Below the pieces are notes generated by a model. The model did not search any database. It saw only the letters and a list, made by a program, of their open reading frames with translations, and was not told the DNA's origin. Positions 57,274 to 64,000 of a stretch of 64,000 nt of DNA are shown here, piece after piece (the stretch's first letter is position 1; every line of letters starts with the position of its first letter). The translations under genes and the position numbers were made by a program. The DNA is from an uncultured Clostridia bacterium (GTDB taxonomy: Bacteria > Bacillota > Clostridia > Oscillospirales > Ruminococcaceae): positions 1-64,000 of the forward strand of contig CANQNF010000008.1 of the NCBI GenBank assembly GCA_947625125.1, written 5' to 3'.

Positions 57274-59094
57274 ATGCTTGACGAGATAAAAAAACTTGAG
57301 CAGTACCCCCTCGGCTCCATCGTGGCGGACGACGTGTATTCCCGGAACGCCGTGAAAAAGGAGTTTGAATATCTTGAAAAATTCGACAGCGAGCGCGTGC
57401 TTGCGGGCTTTCGCATAAACGCGGGCATAAAGACCTCCGCCGAACCCTACGGCGGCTGGGAGAATATGCTCATCGGCGGGCATGCCGTGGGACATTATCT
57501 CTCGGCGCTCTCACAGGCGACGGTGTACGCCACCGCTCCCGACGATGAAAAAGAAGCATTAAAGGCGAAGCTTGACGGGATTTTGGACGGTCTGGCCGAG
57601 GCGCAGTTCCCGAACGGTTTTCTTTGGGGAGCAAAGCCGCTTGACCTTAAAAAGCCCGAGCTTCAGTTCGACAACGTCGAAGAGGAAAAGACCGACCTCT
57701 TTAAAGAGGCATGGGTACCGTGGTACACCATGCATAAAATCCTTGCGGGACTTTTGTCGGCATACGAAGTCGCAGGCTCAGAAAAGGCGCTTTCCATCGC
57801 CGTAAAGCTCGGAGATTGGGTATGCTCCCGCACGGGCTCGTGGGATGAAAAGACCCATAAGACGGTACTTTCGACCGAGTACGGCGGCATGAACGACGTC
57901 ATGTACGAGCTGTACCGCTGCACCGGCGAGGAAAAATACGCAGAGGCCGCCCACGCCTTTGACGAGGAGGATTTCTTCGACGACATCCTGACCGGCCGCG
58001 AAAATCTCCTGACCGGCCGCCACGCCAACACGCATATCCCGAAAATTATCGGCGCGCTGAGAAGATACCAGATAATGGGAGATAAAACCGACTGCACGAG
58101 ATATTTAAACGTCGCCAAGGTCTTTTGGGAAAACGTCATCGCCCATCACACCTACCACACCGGCGGTAATTCCGAGTGGGAGCATTTCCGTGAGGACGAT
58201 ACCCTCGACGCCCACCGCACCGACGCAAACTGCGAGACCTGCAACGTATATAACATGCTCAAACTCACAAAGGAGCTCTTTAAGATAACCGGCGAAAAGA
58301 AATACGCCGACTACCTCGAGACCGCCTACATAAACCACATTCTCGCCTCACAGAACCCCGACACCGGCATGACCACCTACTTCCAGGCGATGAGAACCGG
58401 CCTATTTAAGGTGTTCTCCAGCCCCTGGGACGACTTCTGGTGCTGCACCGGCTCCGGCATGGAAAACTTCACGAAATTGGGCGAGTGCTTCGCGTTCCAT
58501 TCGGGCAAGACCGTCACGATTTTAAGCTACCTGCCGTTTACGCTCAAGGCGGACGGCGTGGAGCTGTCGATAGACCGGGACGTCGTGCGGGACGGAAAGA
58601 CGTTTTTGAAGATACGCTCCGGCGAGAAGCTTAAAATAAGGCTTCGGGTGCCGGATTGGTGCTCCACCTCGGACATGGAAATTCTTTTAAACGACTTCCC
58701 GGCGGGCGCCATTTTCCGGGGAGGATTTGCAGAGCTTGAAATGCCGCTGTCTAAGGGCGACAAGCTCGAGATCCGAATACGCTGCTCATTAAAGGCATTA
58801 AGCCTTTCCGACAACAAGGACGTTTTGGCGTTCAAGTACGGGCATTTCCTTTTGGCGGCATGCCTCGGCAACGAGGACATGCAGACATATCGCGGCGGGG
58901 TCTCGGTGGCGTTTGCCAAAAACAGCTGCTCCGACGGCGTGCTTTATCTCGGCGCGACCGCTGATGAAGTAAAGCGCGACCCCGGAAAATATTTAAAGCG
59001 CACCGGCGACATCGTATATGAGGCCGCGGGACTTAGGTTCATACCCTACTACCTCATCAAGGACCGCTACGGCATATACTGGACGATTTCCTGA
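57274..59094 (+). CDS. GH127-family glycoside hydrolase (beta-L-arabinofuranosidase-like)
   Basis: 606 aa; GGWEN...GHAVGHYLSALS, YGGMNDVMYELY, CETCNVYNMLKLTKELF, CCTGSGMENFTKLGE. Confidence 0.93.
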   Translation: MLDEIKKLEQYPLGSIVADDVYSRNAVKKEFEYLEKFDSERVLAGFRINAGIKTSAEPYGGWENMLIGGHAVGHYLSALSQATVYATAPDDEKEALKAKLDGILDGLAEAQFPNGFLWGAKPLDLKKPELQFDNVEEEKTDLFKEAWVPWYTMHKILAGLLSAYEVAGSEKALSIAVKLGDWVCSRTGSWDEKTHKTVLSTEYGGMNDVMYELYRCTGEEKYAEAAHAFDEEDFFDDILTGRENLLTGRHANTHIPKIIGALRRYQIMGDKTDCTRYLNVAKVFWENVIAHHTYHTGGNSEWEHFREDDTLDAHRTDANCETCNVYNMLKLTKELFKITGEKKYADYLETAYINHILASQNPDTGMTTYFQAMRTGLFKVFSSPWDDFWCCTGSGMENFTKLGECFAFHSGKTVTILSYLPFTLKADGVELSIDRDVVRDGKTFLKIRSGEKLKIRLRVPDWCSTSDMEILLNDFPAGAIFRGGFAELEMPLSKGDKLEIRIRCSLKALSLSDNKDVLAFKYGHFLLAACLGNEDMQTYRGGVSVAFAKNSCSDGVLYLGATADEVKRDPGKYLKRTGDIVYEAAGLRFIPYYLIKDRYGIYWTIS

Positions 59095-59122
59095 ACTCCT
59101 CTCTTTGTATATTTGCATACGG

Positions 59123-59169
59123 AAAACAGACCCTCGGGGAGAACCCTCCTCCCCAAAAGGTCTGTTTTT
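59123..59169 (+). terminator. Intrinsic terminator
   Basis: AAAACAGACC...GGTCTGTTTTT with inner GGGGAG/CTCCCC. Confidence 0.85.
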
Positions 59170-59313
59170 CGGTTTTAAGCCTGTTTTTTTCGGATTTCCT
59201 ATTGCAATCTTATGAATTTTCTGATATTATATTACTGTATGTGCACGACCGGGAAATTTTAAAAATGCCACCGGAAAAAACTGTATAATATTCCACACAG
59301 GAGGTTTTATATC

Positions 59314-60585
59314 ATGAACACAGCAATAGTCGGAGTAAACTGGGGCGACGAGGGCAAGGGCAGAATGGTCGACCTCATTTCCTCCAAGCACGACGTCGTC
59401 GTCAGATTCCAGGGAGGCGGCAACGCGGGCCACACCATAATCAACGAGTACGGAAAATTCGCGCTCCATCTTCTCCCGTCGGGGATTTTCACAAAAGGCG
59501 TTGTAAACATCCTCGGCAACGGCGTTGCGCTCGACTGCGAGAACCTCTTTAAGGAGATCGAGGAGGTCCGTTCAAGGGGCGTTTCGGTCACTCCCGAAAA
59601 TTTAAAGATAAGCGATAGGGCTTCGCTTTTGCTGCCGTGGCACCGCGATCTTGACTCTTTGGAGGAGGCCCGCCTTGCCGATAAAAAATACGGTTCGACA
59701 AAACAGGGCATCGCGCCTTTCTATGCCGATAAATACTCCAAAAAGACCGTCATGGCGGGAGAACTCAACTATCCCGAGCATTTAAGAGCGCACCTTAAAG
59801 ATCTGCTCGAATGGAAAAACCTCACGCTCACACGGGTCTACGGCGCTCCCGAGGTTACGATGGGGGACATGGAAAACTGGATAGAAAATTACGCCGAAAA
59901 AATCCGTCCGTTCGTATGCGACACCGGAGAATATATGCAAAAGGCTTCGGCAGAGGGCAAGAACATCCTCTTTGAGGCTCAGCTCGGTGCGCTCAGAGAC
60001 CTTGACTACGGCATTTACCCCTACACCACCTCCTCAAACACCATCGCCGCATACGCCCCCGTCGGCTCGGGTCTTCCCGGAGGAAAAATCGACGAGGTCA
60101 TCGGCGTTGTAAAGGCCTATTCCTCCTGCGTGGGAGAGGGGCCGTTTACCTGCGAATGGTTCGGAGAGCAGGCCGAAAAGCTCAGAGAGGCGGGCGACGA
60201 ATACGGCGCCAAGACCGGCAGACCCCGCCGAGTCGGCCCTATCGATATAGTCGCGACAAGATACGGCGTAGAATGCCAGGGGGCGACGAACGTGGCGCTC
60301 ACAAAGCTTGACATTCTTTCGATGATGGATGAGATACCGGTCTGCGCGCACTACGAGCTCGACGGAAAAATTATAGACCGCTTCCCGTTCCCGACTCTTT
60401 TGGACTCCTGCAAGCCCGTGACCGAGTACATGCCCGGCTGGAAGACCGATATATCAAAGTGCCGCAGGTGGGAAGACCTGCCCAAGCAAGCGCAGGACTA
60501 TGTTTTATATATCGAGAAGCAGATAGGCTGCAAGATAGGCTACGTCTCGGTAGGACCCGAAAGAGACAGCATCATTATAAGATAA
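59314..60585 (+). CDS. purA: Adenylosuccinate synthetase
   Basis: 423 aa; GVNWGDEGKGRMVDLIS. Confidence 0.98.
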   Translation: MNTAIVGVNWGDEGKGRMVDLISSKHDVVVRFQGGGNAGHTIINEYGKFALHLLPSGIFTKGVVNILGNGVALDCENLFKEIEEVRSRGVSVTPENLKISDRASLLLPWHRDLDSLEEARLADKKYGSTKQGIAPFYADKYSKKTVMAGELNYPEHLRAHLKDLLEWKNLTLTRVYGAPEVTMGDMENWIENYAEKIRPFVCDTGEYMQKASAEGKNILFEAQLGALRDLDYGIYPYTTSSNTIAAYAPVGSGLPGGKIDEVIGVVKAYSSCVGEGPFTCEWFGEQAEKLREAGDEYGAKTGRPRRVGPIDIVATRYGVECQGATNVALTKLDILSMMDEIPVCAHYELDGKIIDRFPFPTLLDSCKPVTEYMPGWKTDISKCRRWEDLPKQAQDYVLYIEKQIGCKIGYVSVGPERDSIIIR

Positions 60586-60612
60586 AAAATAAAGTCAAGA
60601 AAGGAACAGCAT

Positions 60613-62037
60613 ATGCCTACAAATATTTACGAATCACCGCTTTCTTCGCGCTACGCTTCCGATTATATGCTCAGGCTCTTTTCGATGGACACGCGCATCC
60701 AGACCTGGAGACGGCTTTGGGTCGCGCTCGCGAGGGCCGAAAACAAGCTCGGACTTCCCGTCACTCAGGCCCAGGTCAAGGAGCTTGAGGAGCACATCTC
60801 CGATATAGACTACGAGGTCGAGCACACCCGTGAAAAGGAGGTCCGCCACGACGTAATGGCGCATATCTACGCCTACGGACAGGTCGCTCCCTCCGCCGCA
60901 GGAATAATACACCTCGGCGCTACGAGCTGCTATGTCACTGACAACGCCGACCTTATCCTCTACCGCAAGGGCCTTAGGTATCTTCGCGGGGAGATAAAAA
61001 AGGTGCTTGAAAATCTCTGCAATTTTGCCGAAAAATATAAGTCCCTCCCGACCCTCGGCTATACCCACTACCAGCCCGCCCAGCTCGTCACCGTCGGAAA
61101 AAGGGCCGCTTTATGGGCGCAGGACTTCATGGCGGACCTTGAGGAGCTTGATTTCGTCTTCGACAGCTTTAAATTCCTCGGCTGCCGGGGAACGACCGGA
61201 ACCGAGGCCAGCTTCATGGACCTCTTTGAGGGCGACGGCGAAAAGGTGGACGAGATGAACCGCCTCATCGCCTCGGAATTCAACTTCAAAAAATGCTTCA
61301 CCGTTTCGGGCCAGACCTACCCGAGAAAATTCGATTCGAGAATTTTAAACGTTTTGTCATCCATCGGTCAAAGCTGCTACAGAATGGCGAACGATTTAAG
61401 GCTTTTACAGCATGACAGGCAGGTTGAGGAGCCTTTTGAAAAGAATCAGATAGGTTCGTCGGCGATGGCGTATAAGCGCAACCCAATGAGATGCGAAAGA
61501 ATATGCTCGCTCTCAAGATATTTGATGGCGGACGCAATGAACGCCCCGATGACGGCTTCTACGCAGTGGCTCGAAAGAACGCTTGACGACTCGGCGAACC
61601 GCAGAATTTCCATTCCCGAGGCATATCTTTGCGCGGACGCGGTGTTAAGACTTGCCCAGAACGTCACCGACGGCCTGCACGTCAACGAAAAGATGGTAGA
61701 CAGGGCCGTCAGAGAGTATCTTCCCTTTATCGCGACGGAAAATCTCATGATGGAGGGGGTCAAAAGAGGCGGCGACCGCCAGAAGCTCCACGAGATAATC
61801 CGCAAGTGCTCGATGGAGGCGACGGCGAGAATGAAAGAGGGAGAGAATTGCGACCTGCTCTTAAGGCTCAGCTCTCACCCCGAATTCGGAATGACCGAGG
61901 CCGAGATGGAGGCCGTTTTGGAGCCTACGCTCTATACCGGCCGCTGCTCCGAACAGGTCGACAAGCTTGTTTCGGAGATAAGGGCCGCCATAGAAAACGT
62001 CGAGGTCTATGAGACGAAAGATGTAGAAATACTTTAA
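60613..62037 (+). CDS. purB: Adenylosuccinate lyase
   Basis: 474 aa; IGSSAMAYKRNPMRCERICSLSRYLM. Confidence 0.97.
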   Translation: MPTNIYESPLSSRYASDYMLRLFSMDTRIQTWRRLWVALARAENKLGLPVTQAQVKELEEHISDIDYEVEHTREKEVRHDVMAHIYAYGQVAPSAAGIIHLGATSCYVTDNADLILYRKGLRYLRGEIKKVLENLCNFAEKYKSLPTLGYTHYQPAQLVTVGKRAALWAQDFMADLEELDFVFDSFKFLGCRGTTGTEASFMDLFEGDGEKVDEMNRLIASEFNFKKCFTVSGQTYPRKFDSRILNVLSSIGQSCYRMANDLRLLQHDRQVEEPFEKNQIGSSAMAYKRNPMRCERICSLSRYLMADAMNAPMTASTQWLERTLDDSANRRISIPEAYLCADAVLRLAQNVTDGLHVNEKMVDRAVREYLPFIATENLMMEGVKRGGDRQKLHEIIRKCSMEATARMKEGENCDLLLRLSSHPEFGMTEAEMEAVLEPTLYTGRCSEQVDKLVSEIRAAIENVEVYETKDVEIL

Positions 62038-62051
62038 AGCCGGAGGCGCAT

Positions 62052-62927
62052 ATGTTCAAGCTCACATCCTCTCATCCTACCCGTGAGGCCGAAGCGCTGT
62101 ATGAATACATACAGAAAAATTACGGCGTTAAAATGATAGCCGCCGCTCAGGAATGCCCCGGCCGCCGGCACGACCTCGAGGTCGATTTTCTTAAGCAGGA
62201 GACCGGCGCTCTCCCGGCAATGCGGGGGCTCGACTTTATCCATGACGACTACGACGGCGTGACCGAGCGCGCAATTGCCTGGTCAAAGCTCGGGGGCATC
62301 GTGACGATATGCTGGCACACCGGCGTCATCGAAAACACATACCCCGCTTCACAGAGCGAGCTGCCGGATTTTGATAAAATCCTGACCCCCGGCAGTCCCG
62401 AAAATATGCTCATGCTGTCCCGATGGGAAAGGGCCGCGAATGCTCTTTATCGGCTTAAAGAGGCGGGCATACCGGTGCTCTGGCGGCCGTTCCACGAGTT
62501 CGACGGGCAGTGGTTCTGGTGGGGAAAGGGCGGCCCGGAATTTTTTAAGGAGCTCTGGAAAACGATGCACAAAAAATTCACCGGGGAATACGGGCTCGAC
62601 AACCTGATCTGGGTGCTCGGTTATTCGGGGGCGGTGAAGCCGGGCTGGTACCCGGGCGACGGGTTTGTCGACGTCGCCGGCTCGGACAACTACGACGCCA
62701 CGACGAATTTTTCGGCATATAAAAAGCTTTTGGAGATAACCCAAAAGCCGCTTGCGTTCCACGAGGTCGGAAAGATTCCCGATATCGACGAATTTTTCCG
62801 CGAGGGCTGCGTGTGGAGCTGGTTCATGACCTGGCACACGAGGTATCTTATAGAGGACAACGGCCCGGAAGCGATGAAAAAAATCTACGCCGACCCAAGG
62901 GTCGTGACGATGGAGAAACTGAAATAA
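62052..62927 (+). CDS. GH26-family beta-mannanase-like protein
   Basis: 291 aa; RPFHEFDGQWFWWGKGG...LIWVLGYSG, no signal peptide. Confidence 0.9.
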   Translation: MFKLTSSHPTREAEALYEYIQKNYGVKMIAAAQECPGRRHDLEVDFLKQETGALPAMRGLDFIHDDYDGVTERAIAWSKLGGIVTICWHTGVIENTYPASQSELPDFDKILTPGSPENMLMLSRWERAANALYRLKEAGIPVLWRPFHEFDGQWFWWGKGGPEFFKELWKTMHKKFTGEYGLDNLIWVLGYSGAVKPGWYPGDGFVDVAGSDNYDATTNFSAYKKLLEITQKPLAFHEVGKIPDIDEFFREGCVWSWFMTWHTRYLIEDNGPEAMKKIYADPRVVTMEKLK

Positions 62928-62931
62928 AAAA

Positions 62932-62968
62932 AGAACCCCGCCGGTAATTTCCGACGGGGCTCTTTATA
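62932..62968 (+). terminator. Intrinsic terminator
   Basis: AGAACCCCGCCGG-TAATTT-CCGACGGGGCTCTTT. Confidence 0.75.
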
Positions 62969-62994
62969 TAGGGAAATTATGGGGTATGGCCGGT

Positions 62995-63027
62995 CAGATG
63001 TCAGAATTCAGACAATCGGAATTCAGA
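62995..63027 (-). repeat. 7-bp-periodic TCTGNNN array, minus orientation
   Basis: CAGA/CGGA at 62995, 63002, 63009, 63017, 63024. Confidence 0.75.
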
Positions 63028-63075
63028 ACCGCTTTTAATACTTTGATACGCCGCCGACAGGCGGCACATTGAATG

Positions 63076-63107
63076 TCTGTTTTCTGACCTCTGTATTCTG
63101 TTTTCTT
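63076..63107 (+). repeat. 7-bp-periodic TCTGNNN array
   Basis: TCTGTTT TCTGACC TCTGTAT TCTGTTT TCTT at 7-nt steps. Confidence 0.8.
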
Positions 63108-63120
63108 GACGCGAAGCGTC

Positions 63121-64000
63121 TTAGTCGCGTTCTTTCTTGGAGCTTTCAACCTCTCCCGAGACGGCGTTGATAACATAGTCGTATTCATATCCCGCCGAAT
63201 CGAAGCTTACCTCATACACCGAGGAATTCAGGCGGTGCTCAAGCTCTACCTCAAGCCCTCTTACGTCCGAAGCCGAAAGACCGGCATGCTCAAGGGCCGC
63301 GGCCTTAGCCTTTTCGCTGCCGATATAGTCGGCGGAATTGAGCGCAGGGTCGGGCTTGTAGTCGTTGTCCCACTGCTTATCCGAGCGAAGAATCTCGCCG
63401 GTGTACGCGTCGATCTCATAATCATAGTCATAATCGTCTGCGTCAAAGCTTACGTCATAGACCGCCACTCCGCGTTCGCGGTCGAGCTCATACTCAAGGT
63501 CATAGACCTGGTTCGACTTATATCCGGCATGCTCAAGAGCTATGTCCCTCGCCTTTTCACCGCCGATATATTCCTTTGCAGCGGCAGTCGTGGCGGCGGG
63601 CTGAGTTTCTGTCTTGGTCTCGGCCTTGGCAGTGGTGACGGCGACGTGGTGCTCGTCGTCATGGTGCTCCTCCTCGGCCCTGCTTCTTAAGACCTCGCCG
63701 GTGTAGGCGTCTATTTCGTAGTCGTAGTCATATCCTCCGCAGTCGAAGCTTATGTCATAGTATCTGCACTCGCCGCTGTGGCCCTCGTGTCCGCAGTGGG
63801 CAGAGGTCTCGATTTCGCAGTCGTAGTCGTAGATGTCGGCTTCCGCGCAGCCGGCGTGGTTAAGAGCGGCCAGTTTTGCGGCGGGCTCTCCGATATATTC
63901 GGGCGCTGCTGCCTTGGTCTCGGGGGCCTTTTCGGTCACGGGTGTTTCTGTGGTGACGGCCTCCGCGGCAGGCGTCTCGGCTTCGGTATCGGCAGGGGCC
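63121..64000 (-). CDS. Multi-PepSY-domain protein, partial (runs off right edge)
   Basis: Frame stays open to 64000 (APADTEAETPAAEAVTTETPVTEKAP...); three repeats ending in (F)D.. YDYEIDAYTGEILRS. Confidence 0.88.
   Translation of the reverse strand, partial: APADTEAETPAAEAVTTETPVTEKAPETKAAAPEYIGEPAAKLAALNHAGCAEADIYDYDCEIETSAHCGHEGHSGECRYYDISFDCGGYDYDYEIDAYTGEVLRSRAEEEHHDDEHHVAVTTAKAETKTETQPAATTAAAKEYIGGEKARDIALEHAGYKSNQVYDLEYELDRERGVAVYDVSFDADDYDYDYEIDAYTGEILRSDKQWDNDYKPDPALNSADYIGSEKAKAAALEHAGLSASDVRGLEVELEHRLNSSVYEVSFDSAGYEYDYVINAVSGEVESSKKERD

Noticed and set aside
1-64000. CRISPR arrays, rRNA, tRNA genes, IS elements
   Set aside because: No regularly spaced direct repeats with unique spacers, no rRNA or convincing tRNA cloverleaf, and no transposase ORF (33728-33997 has only an IS30-like HTH, no catalytic domain).

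Overview
The window has two parts. (1) Roughly 1-34.3 kb is most of a P2/lambda-type myovirus-like prophage, almost entirely on the minus strand. Reading from right to left it has an early/replication module (PAPS-reductase-family ORF, HAD-like protein, a formylglycine-enzyme/C-type-lectin-like protein, DUF6017-like protein, HUH Rep, three orphan DNA methyltransferases, ParA/ParB), an ArpU/RinA-like late activator, packaging genes (two TerS-like proteins, GpA-type TerL), head genes (portal, ClpP-like protease, decoration protein, capsid), a contractile tail (sheath, tube, chaperone with a -1 frameshift, tape measure, X, D, V, U, gp25, J, I). It runs off the left edge; no integrase or repressor is visible. 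(2) Roughly 34.4-64 kb is Clostridia-like (Oscillospiraceae-like) chromosome, mostly plus strand: DUF896, WYL regulator, acetyltransferase, rimP-nusA-ylxR-ylxQ-infB-rbfA-nrnA-truB-ribF, gltX, a Gld-like ABC cassette, PHP, GT2, YfhO, a repeat lipoprotein, PduL, GH127, purA, purB, GH26 and a PepSY protein. The most interesting signals are: an apparent diversity-generating-retroelement (DGR) target gene in the phage early module, with a variable-repeat-like C-terminus and a GGGA-loop hairpin just after its stop but no reverse transcriptase or template repeat in the window; a neighbouring small ORF with a VR-like tail; a plus-strand promoter-terminator unit predicted to make an ~80-nt antisense RNA upstream of the DUF6017/Rep genes; a canonical T_TTT_TTA frameshift with downstream hairpin in the tail chaperone gene; and a dispersed intergenic 7-bp-periodic TCTGNNN repeat family in the host DNA. 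All calls were made by reading the sequence and the supplied ORFs; no searches were run.
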